From positions 62,001 to 126,000 of the forward strand of contig JAQCBT010000001.1 of the NCBI GenBank assembly GCA_027621405.1: a stretch of DNA of 64,000 nucleotides, in the 5' to 3' direction. A program made the translations under genes and the position numbers. The notes below the pieces were generated by a model. That model saw only the letters and a list, made by a program, of their open reading frames with translations, was not told where the DNA came from and made no database searches. Below are positions 45,963-54,657 of this stretch, one piece after another. The stretch's first letter is position 1; every line of letters starts with the position of its first letter. This DNA is from Pseudomonadota bacterium. GTDB lineage: Bacteria; Pseudomonadota; Gammaproteobacteria; Pseudomonadales; Pseudohongiellaceae.

Positions 45963-48233
45963 CTAGATCAGCTCGAGAGGGTCTATGTCGAGGTTCCAGC
46001 GAGTCGCCCTCGGGAGCCTCATCCCTTCCACAGCCTGGCTAAGCTGGGCTACAAAGCCCTGCAATGCACCGCGCTTGTGGCTCTTCAGGAGCAGGTGCCA
46101 GCGATACCTGCCGGCGCGCTTTTCCATGGGGGCAGGCATTGGTCCCAGCAATTGTATATCACTACTCAAACCAGCCTCACGACCCATGATGCCCAGGGCC
46201 TGGGTCAGGATCTGTTCTGCGAACTTTGCCGCCGTGGCCGATTCATTTGACTCAACCTGAATGAGGGCCAGATGGCTAAAAGGTGGCATCTGGCCCTGTT
46301 TTCTCTCCTGCAGCAACTGAGCGGCGAAGTCGCCATAACTCAGGCAAACCAGGTTCTGCAGGGTGGGGTGGCTGCCGTGGCGCGACTGAATAGCGACTTC
46401 TCCGGGTTTTTCCCCTCGCCCGGCACGACCGGCGACTTGCACAATGGTTTGCGCCATGTGTTCCTGGCCCCTGAAGTCGGCACTGAACAATCCGAGGTCG
46501 GCGTCCAGAACTGCTACCAGGGTTACATCGGTGAAATGGTGACCCTTGGCAAGCATCTGCGTGCCAACGAGGATACAGGGTTCTCCGCTCTCCACGCTTC
46601 TGATCATGTCGTCGAAGCTGGATTTCGCGCGCATGGAATCGCGATCAATTCGCAACACCGGAGTTCCGGGGAATTTCCGTTCCAGGAACAGTTCGAGTTT
46701 TTGCGTGCCCAGCCCCAGTGTCTCCAGCCGACTGGAATGACATTGCGGGCACTGCCGGGGCAGTCCCCGCGATGAGCCACAGTGATGGCAGCGCAGACCT
46801 GCTGGTCTTGAATGCACAGTAAATTGAGCGATGCAATTTTCGCATTCAGCTACCCAGGCACAGTTCTGGCATTGCAAGACGGGGGCGTAGCCACGCCGAT
46901 TGATGAAGACCAGCACCTGGTTGCCTGCAGCCAGATGCTTCTCCATCTTCATCAGCATGGCTTCAGAGAAGCCGTGGTCGAGGCTTTCTTTTTCTATGCC
47001 GATGATCTGCATGCTGGCCGGTTCAGCCGTACCGGCCCGATCCGGCAACTTGATGTGCTTATACCTGGCCTCAAGGGCATTGTTCAGGCTTTCGAGGCTG
47101 GGAGTGGCCGAGCCGAGTATGATCGGCAGCTGCTCCTGTTGTGCGCGCTTGATTGCGAAATCACGAGCCGAGTAACGGAATCCATCCTGCTGTTTGAATG
47201 AGGAGTCGTGTTCTTCGTCGACCACGATCAGTCCCGGCCTGGCCATCGGGGTAAACACTGCCGAGCGGGTACCTATGACGATGCCGGCTCGACCCTGTCG
47301 GGCTTCGCGCCACGCCAGCAGTCGTTCGCGATTACCAAGCCCGGAATGCAGCAGTACGATAGGGCAGGAGAATCGTTCAGTGAAGCGGGCGACAGCCTGG
47401 GGAGTGAGTCCGATCTCTGGCACCAGCAGCAGGCATTGTTTGCCGGCAGCCAGGGTTTTCTCCATGGCACGCATATACACTTCTGTCTTGCCCGAGCCAG
47501 TCACTCCGTCCAGCAGCAGGCAATCGAATGCATCGCCGGCGCCAATGGCCGCCAGTGCCTGTTCCTGATTCCTGTTGAGGGAGACGGTGTGACTGGAAGT
47601 CGTATCTGCGGAGGTGGTGAATTGTTCATCCAGTGTTTCCTGGCGGCTTTCTACCAGGCCTCTCGCTAGCAGTTGCTTTAATAACGAATAGTCGAAACCC
47701 TTGCGCCTCAGGTCGTTTATGGTGATCGATCCTTCAGACTTGATAAGGGATAGCAGGGCGGCCTGCCTCGGGGCTCTCTTGAGCTGCTCTGTCGCATCCG
47801 GGATTGAGGTTGTCGCCGACCAGAATTCAACGCTGTCCAGCAGGGGTTCACCCTGGCGTAACAGAGCCGGGAGCGCGGTTGCCAACACTTCCCCAACGGG
47901 ATGCTGGTAGTAGCTGGCTGCCCAGAGTAAGGAGCTGAACAGGGATTTCGGGAACACGCTCTCTCGATCCAGTAATTGCATCGCCGATTTGAGTTTGTTA
48001 GCAGGCACGGACGAGTTAGCTGCGTGTTCTACAATAACTCCAATTACCTGACGCCGCCCAAAGGAGACTCTTATTCGTGCGCCAACCGGGTAAGTGCTCG
48101 TTGCCGTGGCTTCTCCTGGTCGGCTAACGGCAGCTTCTGGTTCCTCTGGTGGCAGGTAGTCGAACAGTCGTCGCAGAGGGGTGGGTATCGCGACGCGAAG
48201 AATTATAGGGTCGCGGTGCTTGCTGCTGTTCAT
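45963..48233 (-). CDS. priA: Primosomal replication-restart helicase PriA
   Basis: The 756-residue PriA is a 3'-to-5' superfamily 2 helicase that reloads the replisome at stalled forks. The N-terminal 3'-DNA-binding domain (about 10-105) is followed by Walker A DGVTGSGKT (242-250), DEEH box VVDEEHDSSFKQQ, the cysteine-rich zinc domain CQNC-CENC-CHHC-CPQC, and helicase motifs LVGTQMLAKGHHF and VAGRAGRG. It is slightly longer than E. coli PriA (732). A 211-bp gap separates it from the ftsN-like gene. The divergent neighbour is the chorismate mutase gene. Confidence 0.97.
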   Translation of the reverse strand: MNSSKHRDPIILRVAIPTPLRRLFDYLPPEEPEAAVSRPGEATATSTYPVGARIRVSFGRRQVIGVIVEHAANSSVPANKLKSAMQLLDRESVFPKSLFSSLLWAASYYQHPVGEVLATALPALLRQGEPLLDSVEFWSATTSIPDATEQLKRAPRQAALLSLIKSEGSITINDLRRKGFDYSLLKQLLARGLVESRQETLDEQFTTSADTTSSHTVSLNRNQEQALAAIGAGDAFDCLLLDGVTGSGKTEVYMRAMEKTLAAGKQCLLLVPEIGLTPQAVARFTERFSCPIVLLHSGLGNRERLLAWREARQGRAGIVIGTRSAVFTPMARPGLIVVDEEHDSSFKQQDGFRYSARDFAIKRAQQEQLPIILGSATPSLESLNNALEARYKHIKLPDRAGTAEPASMQIIGIEKESLDHGFSEAMLMKMEKHLAAGNQVLVFINRRGYAPVLQCQNCAWVAECENCIAQFTVHSRPAGLRCHHCGSSRGLPRQCPQCHSSRLETLGLGTQKLELFLERKFPGTPVLRIDRDSMRAKSSFDDMIRSVESGEPCILVGTQMLAKGHHFTDVTLVAVLDADLGLFSADFRGQEHMAQTIVQVAGRAGRGEKPGEVAIQSRHGSHPTLQNLVCLSYGDFAAQLLQERKQGQMPPFSHLALIQVESNESATAAKFAEQILTQALGIMGREAGLSSDIQLLGPMPAPMEKRAGRYRWHLLLKSHKRGALQGFVAQLSQAVEGMRLPRATRWNLDIDPLELI

Positions 48234-48487
48234 TTATAAGAGTGCTGAGGTGAGGCCGTTAGGGCTGGCATGGCTGTGACTCCGCATAGTACGAGTATGC
48301 CGAAGAGTAGACAACCGGGGCGGATGGGGCTGAACAGCAGACGCCGATAGTCTATACTCCGGCCTCTCCTTTGTTGCGCGGTGGGCGATATCCCGGGCAG
48401 GCGGGAGACAACTGTTAACTTTACAATTTGAGAGCAACAAGAAGAGCAGCGATCTCGACAGAGACGTCAGTCCAGACAAGTACGACT

Positions 48488-48787
48488 ATGAGCGAACAGG
48501 CAATCCCGGCTGAGTTACAGGAAATCCGCAAACAAATCGACGAAATCGATGATCGATTGTTGCGCCTGTTGGCAGAGCGGTTCCAGCTTACCCATGCCGT
48601 TGGTGTAATAAAGGCAAACCAGAACCTGAACTCGTTCGATTCGTCGCGTGAGGCCGAGAAGATCACCCGTCTTCGAGAGCTCTGCAGCAGCCTTGATATA
48701 GACCCGAATCTGGTTGAAGAACTGTTTACCCGCATCATGCAGGAAGTGGTGAAGAACCATGATCGGCTACGCCAGGCCCGGAATTAG
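48488..48787 (+). CDS. aroQ: Stand-alone chorismate mutase, AroQ class
   Basis: The 99-residue all-alpha protein (from ATG 48488) matches the chorismate mutase domain that converts chorismate to prephenate. It has EIRKQIDEIDDRLLRLLAERF with the two active-site Arg, GVIKANQN with the Lys, and FDSSREAEKI with the Asp-x-x-Arg-Glu set. No prephenate dehydratase or dehydrogenase domain is attached. An in-frame TTG at 48428 would add 20 residues; neither start has a good ribosome site. There is no signal peptide, so it is cytosolic. It lies between divergent priA and rpmE. A role in salicylate-type pathways cannot be excluded. Confidence 0.85.
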   Translation: MSEQAIPAELQEIRKQIDEIDDRLLRLLAERFQLTHAVGVIKANQNLNSFDSSREAEKITRLRELCSSLDIDPNLVEELFTRIMQEVVKNHDRLRQARN

Positions 48788-48804
48788 CGGCCTCCCGGGG
48801 AGGC

Positions 48805-48832
48805 TTGCTTCCCGCAAATTCTCTGTTAGAAT
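48805..48832 (+). promoter_or_regulatory. Candidate vegetative promoter for rpmE
   Basis: TTGCTT and TAGAAT are separated by 16 bp, 18 bp after the chorismate mutase stop. Transcription would start near 48839, just before the tandem repeats, giving rpmE a leader of about 187 nt. The leader can also form GACACCG/CGGTGTC around 48955-48975. Confidence 0.5.
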
Positions 48833-48843
48833 GCTCGCCCCTA

Positions 48844-48919
48844 TTTATGGCAGCCCCGGCGCTTTATGGCAGCCCCATTGCTTTATGGCAGCCCCATTGC
48901 TTTATGGTAGCCCCGGCGC
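48844..48919 (+). repeat. Four tandem copies of a 19-bp repeat in the rpmE leader
   Basis: Head-to-tail copies occur at 48844, 48863, 48882 and 48901, with consensus TTTATGGCAGCCCCNNNGC. Copies 2 and 3 are identical; copies 1 and 4 share CGGCGC instead of CATTGC at the right end, and copy 4 has T for C at position 8. A degenerate remnant (CTGGGATAGCCC) follows. The array lies between the putative promoter and the rpmE start. Confidence 0.9.
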
Positions 48920-49025
48920 CTGGGATAGCCCTAACGGGCTCCTGACACCGCTATCCTGACAAAGCCGGTGTCGTGCGGCGCTAGATACGCCGTGGCGATG
49001 CTGAACTGAGGAAGAGAGAATACAC

Positions 49026-49235
49026 ATGAAAGCTGATATCCATCCGAACTACGGCCCGATCAAGGCTACCTGTAGTTGCGGTAACGTGATCGAAACCAAA
49101 TCTACCCTGGGCAAGGACATCCTCATCGACGTCTGCTCACAGTGCCACCCATTCTATACTGGCAAGCAGAAGATTCTGGATTCAGGCGGTCGAGTTGATC
49201 GTTTCAAGAAGCGTTTCGGCAATCGTCGCGTTTAA
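49026..49235 (+). CDS. rpmE: 50S ribosomal protein L31 (zinc-binding type)
   Basis: The 69-residue bL31 has the intact zinc ligands Cys16, Cys18, Cys37 and Cys40 ([19 protein letters not shown]), so it is the zinc-containing paralogue rather than the zinc-independent YkgM type. The start [12 protein letters not shown] is canonical. AGGAAGAGAG lies at the expected distance upstream. It stands alone with its own leader and a 3' hairpin. L31 autoregulation through the leader is reported for E. coli, which makes the unusual leader here more interesting. Confidence 0.97.
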   Translation: MKADIHPNYGPIKATCSCGNVIETKSTLGKDILIDVCSQCHPFYTGKQKILDSGGRVDRFKKRFGNRRV

Positions 49236-49275
49236 CGCAAGCCTGCAGTACTCAATATCCGGCACAACATTCTGG

Positions 49276-49318
49276 CGCCAGCCTCACTCACCTCCCAGGT
49301 GAGGAGAGTCTGGCGTTT
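49276..49318 (+). terminator. Long hairpin after rpmE
   Basis: CGCCAG...CTC...CACCT pairs with AGGTG...GAG...CTGGCG (about 19 positions with several mismatches) around a short C-rich loop, followed by TTTGTAT. It lies 40 bp past the rpmE stop and just before the convergent mrcA stop, so it may serve both. Confidence 0.65.
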
Positions 49319-49353
49319 GTATGTGCCCGTAAGATAATCCGCAATCCAGCAGT

Positions 49354-51732
49354 CTAGAAGATTGTCTCGGTAGAGAGCTCTTCACTCTGTTCCTCGTTCA
49401 ATTCAATGCCGGGCAGTTGGCTTTCCAGGGGAGCCGGAGCGTTTTCGACCCGGAAATATTCGAAGACTGAATTCGGGTCGCCAGGGGTGGCCAGCTGGCC
49501 CGTGGTTTTATCGATAAGCCTGTCGACGATGCCATCGGGTCGGCTCATTGTATTCTCGGGTTTTCCCTCCAGGGCTTCAGACATGAAGTCGATCCAGATT
49601 GGCACGGCGACAGTAGCTCCCTGTTCGCGCTCTCCCAGAGGTTCCGGCTGATCGAAGCCCACGAACACCGTTGTTGCAATGTCCTTGTTGAAACCAGAGA
49701 ACCACAACTCCTGCGGACCATTGGTAGTGCCCGTCTTACCCATGAGATCGCCACGACCAATTTCTCTCTGCACGCGATTGCCGCTACCTTCCTCGACCAC
49801 GGACCGCAGCATGGAGTTCATGATGAACGCAACCCGGGGATCCATGATTTGCGGTGCAGGATAGGCTTGCTCGCCGGACTCACCATTCATGTTCTGACAG
49901 GCCGATTCGCAGACCACGGCAGGAGTCGCTCGATAGAGCACACCTTCATTGACGCTGCGAATCTCTTTTATGAACCAGGGGTCGACCTTGTAGCCCCCGT
50001 TGGCGATTACTGAATAGGCAGTGACGATTTCCAGGGGTTGTACATCCTGGCTGCCCAGTGCCACGGTAAGGTCATTGGCGGGGAAGTTCTGGGTCTGGAA
50101 ACCAAACTTGTTGGCAAAGGCCAATACCCTATCCGAGCCCAACTCATCATAGAGCCGCACCGTGGGTACGTTCCGTGATTCCCGCAGAGCGTGGCGCAAG
50201 GTAATGGGGCCCAGGAAATTGTTTTCGTAGTTGTTGGGTCGGTAGTCACCACGGGTAAATGGCGCGTCATTGATGATGCTGGCAGCCGAGTACCCGTTTT
50301 CCAGGGCTACACCATAGACGAAAGGCTTGAAATTGGAACCGGGAGGCCGGGGAGTGAGTACGCGATTAACCTGGTTCCAGCGGAAATCATAGCCACCCAC
50401 CAGGGAGAGTACACTGCCATCGGCTGGGGACATGGAGACCAGTGCCCCCTGGATATCCGGTACCTGGCCCAGGTGCCAGCTTTCTCCGGTGTCTCTCACC
50501 CTGACCAGATCACCCTCTGTGACCACATCGGATGCTGAAGAAGGTGGTGGCCAGGCTTCATTGCGACTACGAAAAGCATAGGCCCACTGAATACCTTCCC
50601 AGGGCACATTGATCGTGTCGCCATTCTTCATCAGGGCAGTGAAGCTCCGTTCCTGGACTTCTGTCACAATCGCTGGCTGCTGGTTTCCATAAGTAGGAAT
50701 AGGTGCCAGCTGTTCTAGCCAGTTACCGAAGGGGTCCAGGGGATCGGCTGGATAGTTTGCTGTTGGGCCACGGTAGCCATGGCGACGATCGTAGTTTCCT
50801 TCCAGGCCTTCGACGAGGGCCCTGTTTGCTGTCAGCTGTAGGTCGCCATCGATACTGGTTACCACTTCGAAGCCGCGCGAATAGGTTTCCTCGCCGAACT
50901 GTTCATAAAGGGTCTGGCGTACCATTTCCGCCACGTAAGGAGCCGGCACGGCTATATTTCGATTGTGCCTGCGGGCTGTAACTGGTTCGGCGTTGGCCGA
51001 ATTGAATTCAGCCTGGGTAATCATGTTCTGGTTCAGCATGTTCCGCAGTCTGGTTTCCCGGCGCTGCCTGGCGCGCTCCGGTGAGGCTAGCGGATTGCAG
51101 GCGGAAGGGCAGGGCAGGACTGATACCATCATGGCGGATTCCGCCAGGCTCAGTTCGCTCACATCCTTGCCGTAGTAGACGAAGGCTGCGGCACCGATGC
51201 CATCTGCGCCAGCACCGAAATAAATCGTATTCAGATAGAGAGTGAGGATTTCTTCCTTGCTCAGTTCCCGCTGGATCTGCAATGCAAAGGGAATAGTCTT
51301 GAGTTTGCGCAGGTAAACATTGTCGCTATCGAATGACAGGATGTTTGCCAGCTGCATGTTCAGGGTGCTGCCCCCTCCCAGGCGATTTCCAGAGAGAAAA
51401 CCGTAGAAGGCACGCATGAGGCTCTGCACGTCTACGCCGGGATGAGAATAGAAACGTACGTCTTCGGTAGCGATTACGGCATTCTTGAGGGTTTCCGGAA
51501 TGTCTTCGGTACGAATCGGGTTTCGGCGATTGCCAATCTCATCGATAAGCCGCCCATCGGCAGTGAAGATGCGCAGGGGTGTTTCCAGTTGCACATCGCG
51601 ATAGGTCTCCGCAGCAGGGAGCAGTGGGGCCAGATAAAGATAGGCTGCCATGGCCACCATCGTGCTGCCACTACCGACTGTAATCGCCAGCAGCAGCAGC
51701 CTTTTGCCCCATTTCCTGATGACGGGACTCAT
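49354..51732 (-). CDS. mrcA: Penicillin-binding protein 1A (bifunctional class A PBP)
   Basis: The protein has 792 residues from ATG 51732 (MSPVIRKWGKRLLLL). It has one membrane helix (about 12-35), a GT51 glycosyltransferase domain with EDVRFYSHPGVD and GGSTLNMQLAN, an OB-like insert, and a transpeptidase domain with SxxK (GSNFKPF), SxN (ESRNVPTV) and KTG (KTGTTN). The frame is open to GTG 51840, but TATAAT at 51832-51837 looks like the promoter -10, so the upstream part is probably untranslated. It polymerises and crosslinks peptidoglycan in the periplasm. The mrcA/pilM divergent pair is conserved in Pseudomonas. Confidence 0.96.
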   Translation of the reverse strand: MSPVIRKWGKRLLLLAITVGSGSTMVAMAAYLYLAPLLPAAETYRDVQLETPLRIFTADGRLIDEIGNRRNPIRTEDIPETLKNAVIATEDVRFYSHPGVDVQSLMRAFYGFLSGNRLGGGSTLNMQLANILSFDSDNVYLRKLKTIPFALQIQRELSKEEILTLYLNTIYFGAGADGIGAAAFVYYGKDVSELSLAESAMMVSVLPCPSACNPLASPERARQRRETRLRNMLNQNMITQAEFNSANAEPVTARRHNRNIAVPAPYVAEMVRQTLYEQFGEETYSRGFEVVTSIDGDLQLTANRALVEGLEGNYDRRHGYRGPTANYPADPLDPFGNWLEQLAPIPTYGNQQPAIVTEVQERSFTALMKNGDTINVPWEGIQWAYAFRSRNEAWPPPSSASDVVTEGDLVRVRDTGESWHLGQVPDIQGALVSMSPADGSVLSLVGGYDFRWNQVNRVLTPRPPGSNFKPFVYGVALENGYSAASIINDAPFTRGDYRPNNYENNFLGPITLRHALRESRNVPTVRLYDELGSDRVLAFANKFGFQTQNFPANDLTVALGSQDVQPLEIVTAYSVIANGGYKVDPWFIKEIRSVNEGVLYRATPAVVCESACQNMNGESGEQAYPAPQIMDPRVAFIMNSMLRSVVEEGSGNRVQREIGRGDLMGKTGTTNGPQELWFSGFNKDIATTVFVGFDQPEPLGEREQGATVAVPIWIDFMSEALEGKPENTMSRPDGIVDRLIDKTTGQLATPGDPNSVFEYFRVENAPAPLESQLPGIELNEEQSEELSTETIF

Positions 51733-51831
51733 GCGCTTCTGGCTTGCGGGACTAGCTGTGTCCAATGGGCCTCCGGAGGATCTGGCTGTATGGTTTAAAA
51801 AATTCGAAAAGGGTGTGAAATGCAGCACAGC

Positions 51832-51837
51832 ATTATA
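51832..51837 (-). promoter_or_regulatory. Perfect -10 hexamer for mrcA
   Basis: TATAAT on the minus strand lies about 100 bp before ATG 51732. No good -35 is seen at 16-18 bp (CGGGTA or similar), so an activator or other contacts would be needed. If real, it rules out translation from GTG 51840. Confidence 0.4.
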
Positions 51838-52225
51838 CACCCGGCCCTTGAGAATACCCGGAAATGTGGGACATTAGGATCGAATTGTGATGCCCCAGCC
51901 TGCTTTGTGGCTGTGTACTGGAGCGCAGAATCGCTATGATTTTGGTTGAAATTTGTTCGCCACCGCGGATGCATTGGACTCCCGGCTGATTTAGAGGTGG
52001 ATCAGCCCCCAGGGGAGACAGCCAAGGCTGGACGCCACTAATGACGGGGATTTCCGCCATTGGTGTGATCTGTTTCAAGGAAATGTCTGTAGGCTTGAAT
52101 CACCATTAAATGGTAAAGTTGTTTATTCTGAAAGCCTGATAATTAATTGAAAACTATATAAATTTCTGAGTTGGCCGATACTGAAATCTGGAACTATTAA
52201 ATTTCGAGAAAGAATCTCTAAGTAG

Positions 52226-52253
52226 TTGTAAATTATAGTATTTCTCGTATATT
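52226..52253 (+). promoter_or_regulatory. Candidate vegetative promoter for pilMNOPQ
   Basis: TTGTAA (4 of 6 to consensus) and TATATT (5 of 6), 16 bp apart, lie in an AT-rich block. Transcription would start near 52260, about 95 nt before the GTG start of pilM. Confidence 0.5.
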
Positions 52254-52353
52254 TCGACGGAATGACAGGAGGGGAACGGGGCGCGCCAGGCGCTTCTTTT
52301 GCCTCTGCGATTGGGAAAAAACTCGGCTAATTTGAACTTTTTGGGAATTTGCT

Positions 52354-53442
52354 GTGCTGGATCAGATTAAAAATTTGGGTTCTTTCGCCAGTTTTGGCAA
52401 GAAATCCAATACGCTATTGGGGATCGACATCAGTTCGACCACCATTAAGATCCTGCAGCTCAGTGCGGTGGGCAATTCCTATCGGCTGGAAAACTACGTA
52501 ATTCGCTCACTTCCCGCCAATGCAGTGGTGGAGAAGAATATCAGCGACATCGATGCGGTTGGCGACGTGATCAGTGCCGCCGTTTCGATCCTGAAACCAT
52601 CGATAAAGGACGCCGCCGTGGCCGTGGCCGGCTCCGCGGTGATTACCAAGACCATCGAGATGAACGCCTCACTCACTGATTCCGAGATGGAGAATCAGAT
52701 AGTAGTGGAAGCAGACCAATATATTCCGTACCCACTGGACGAAGTGTCCATTGATTTCGAGCGTCAGGGGCTGTCCCATCGTAATCCCGAATTGGTCGAG
52801 GTACTGCTGGCGGCCTGTCGCAGGGAAAACGTGGATTCCCGGGTAACGGCACTCGAGCTGGGTGGCCTGACCTGTAAGGTAGTAGATATCGAGGCTTATG
52901 CGATTGAGCGAGCCTTCACATTGCTGGCTGAACAGATTGGCTCCGATGATGACCAAACTGTCGCGATCGTGGATGTAGGATCCATGATGACCACTCTGAA
53001 TGTCATCCTCAAGGGCAAGACTATCTATACCCGAGAGCAGATGTTTGGCGGTAACGCCCTGTCCGAGGAAGTGCAGCGTCGATTTGGTCTCTCGGCTGTC
53101 GAGGCAGAGACCGCGATGAAGCGTGGCGGTCTGCCGGAGGAGTACGAGTTCGAGATTCTTGCGCCCTTCAAGGAAACCGTGGTGCAGCAGGTGAGCCAGA
53201 CGCTGCAGTTTTTCTTCTCCTCGAGTCACTACAACGAGGTTGACCATATCCTGTTGGCCGGTGGTGTGGCTGCCATTGATGGCCTGGCGGACCTGGTACA
53301 GGAAAGCCTGAGTACACCGGTATCGATTGCCAATCCTTTTGTAGGTTTGCAGATCGGCTCCAAGATAAACGAAAGCCTGCTCAAGAATGACGCACCCTCT
53401 TTGCTGATTGCCTGTGGTCTGGCAATGCGAGGTGAATACTAA
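52354..53442 (+). CDS. pilM: Type IV pilus assembly protein PilM
   Basis: The 362-residue actin-like cytosolic ATPase-fold protein is the inner base of the pilus alignment complex and binds the N terminus of PilN. Motifs are LLGIDISSTTIKILQL (phosphate 1), VAIVDVGSMMTTLNVI (phosphate 2) and ILLAGGVAAIDGLAD (adenosine region). The start is GTG 52354. It overlaps pilN by 1 bp (TAATG). It is the second such protein here, alongside MshI. Confidence 0.97.
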   Translation: MLDQIKNLGSFASFGKKSNTLLGIDISSTTIKILQLSAVGNSYRLENYVIRSLPANAVVEKNISDIDAVGDVISAAVSILKPSIKDAAVAVAGSAVITKTIEMNASLTDSEMENQIVVEADQYIPYPLDEVSIDFERQGLSHRNPELVEVLLAACRRENVDSRVTALELGGLTCKVVDIEAYAIERAFTLLAEQIGSDDDQTVAIVDVGSMMTTLNVILKGKTIYTREQMFGGNALSEEVQRRFGLSAVEAETAMKRGGLPEEYEFEILAPFKETVVQQVSQTLQFFFSSSHYNEVDHILLAGGVAAIDGLADLVQESLSTPVSIANPFVGLQIGSKINESLLKNDAPSLLIACGLAMRGEY

Positions 53443-54017
53443 TGGCTCAAATCAATCTACTACCGTGGCGCGAGCGCCTGCGAGAGGAACGCAAGCGCGA
53501 GTTCCTTACCATCGTGGTTGGATTCGTGATTATCGCGGGTGGCCTGGTATTCCTGGTAGACCGCTACTTCAATCGCGAGATCGATATGCAGACGGCTCGC
53601 AATGATTTTCTGCGTGGCGAAATCCGGGTACTCGACGAACAGGTGGCAGAAATAAACCAGCTGCGTCAGCAAAAGGAAGATATCCGTGCTCGTATGAATG
53701 TTATTACGGACTTGCAGGGAACCCGACCGGTAATCGTGCGTATCTTTGATGAGCTTGTGAGAACCCTCCCGGACGGCGTCTTCTATGAGACCGTAACCCG
53801 AACTGAAAATGTAATCGCGGTCGAAGGAGTAGCTGAGTCCTACGCACGTATCACCGAGTTGATGCGAAGACTGGACGACTCACAGTGGTTTACCGCAACT
53901 GACTTGAGTGAATTCTCGGTAGTGCAAAGTGCAGAGAGCCCGATGTCGGCCTCTATTTCGTTTTCGTTGACTCTCAATATTGAACTTCCAAACCAGGAAG
54001 AGCAGACGGGAGACTAG
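53442..54017 (+). CDS. pilN: Type IV pilus assembly protein PilN
   Basis: The 191-residue bitopic protein starts MAQINLLPWRERLREERK, the PilM-binding INLLPWR motif. One membrane helix follows (about 22-42, FLTIVVGFVIIAGGLVFLV), then a coiled coil (about 50-85) and a periplasmic ferredoxin-like domain ending in the Glu-rich tail. It forms a heterodimer with PilO. The ATG overlaps the pilM stop. pilO starts 7 bp downstream. Confidence 0.97.
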   Translation: MAQINLLPWRERLREERKREFLTIVVGFVIIAGGLVFLVDRYFNREIDMQTARNDFLRGEIRVLDEQVAEINQLRQQKEDIRARMNVITDLQGTRPVIVRIFDELVRTLPDGVFYETVTRTENVIAVEGVAESYARITELMRRLDDSQWFTATDLSEFSVVQSAESPMSASISFSLTLNIELPNQEEQTGD

Positions 54018-54024
54018 GGAAGCC

Positions 54025-54657
54025 ATGTCCATATTATCCAATATCACCAATGACCTCAGGAATTTCGACTGGAACGACCTGCAGGACGTGGACACTATCG
54101 GTGTTTGGCCGGTCGCGGTTAAGGTCGTCATTGTCTTCATTATCTTCTCCGGTTGTCTGGCGGCGGGATACTTTTTGCATGTACAGAATCTACAAACCAG
54201 TTTGCAGAGTGTTGCCGGGGAGGAGAACCAGCTACGAATAGAATTCGAGCAGAAGGCTTTCCTTGCTTCAAACCTGGAAGAATATCGCGCCCAAACCGAA
54301 CAGATGGAAGAGTCCTTTACCGAGTTGCTGCGTCAGTTACCTTCCGAGACAGAGGTGCCGGGGCTGGTGGACGACGTAACCAACACCGGTGAAGGCAGTG
54401 GCCTCGAATTCGCGAACTTCGAATTGCCTGAGGAACAGGTGCAAGAGTTCTACATCGAGATTCCGATCAACCTCAACGCAGTGGGCGACTATCACGATTT
54501 CGGCACGTTCGTAAGCGGAGTGGCAAGCCTGGACCGAATCGTAACCCTGCATGATTTTGCTATTACCCGACGCGATGATGTGTTCCTGGATATGAGTATC
54601 CTGGCACGTACCTATCGCTATAAGGAAGTCGACGAAGGTACGGGGGCAGGTCAGTAA
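54025..54657 (+). CDS. pilO: Type IV pilus assembly protein PilO
   Basis: The protein has 210 residues from ATG 54025 (GGGAAG upstream, start MSILSNITNDLRNFDWNDL). The frame continues 15 codons upstream into pilN, but that start lacks family similarity. One membrane helix (about 28-50), a coiled coil with MEESFTELLRQLPSETEVPGLVDD, typical of PilO, and a periplasmic ferredoxin-like fold ending in ILARTYRYKE follow. It pairs with PilN and positions PilP below the secretin. It abuts pilP directly. Confidence 0.96.
   Translation: MSILSNITNDLRNFDWNDLQDVDTIGVWPVAVKVVIVFIIFSGCLAAGYFLHVQNLQTSLQSVAGEENQLRIEFEQKAFLASNLEEYRAQTEQMEESFTELLRQLPSETEVPGLVDDVTNTGEGSGLEFANFELPEEQVQEFYIEIPINLNAVGDYHDFGTFVSGVASLDRIVTLHDFAITRRDDVFLDMSILARTYRYKEVDEGTGAGQ

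Larger units (their letters stand above)
51733..52353. other. Shared regulatory region of divergent mrcA and pilM
   Basis: The 621-bp region is free of a credible gene. It holds the putative mrcA -10, a hairpin GGCTGAT/ATCAGCC (51984-52007), a small CAGCC-AA-GGCTG hairpin near 52021-52032, and an AT-rich block (52100-52260) that ends in the candidate pilM promoter. Confidence 0.6.

Noticed and set aside
48759-48959. Plus-strand frame of 66 codons covering the 19-bp tandem repeats
   Set aside because: The frame is created by the repeats, overlaps the chorismate mutase end, has no ribosome site, and 19 is not a multiple of three, so the repeats would not encode a repeated peptide.
51833-52078. 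Minus-strand frame of 81 codons between mrcA and pilM
   Set aside because: It lies over the probable mrcA promoter and shows no family features.
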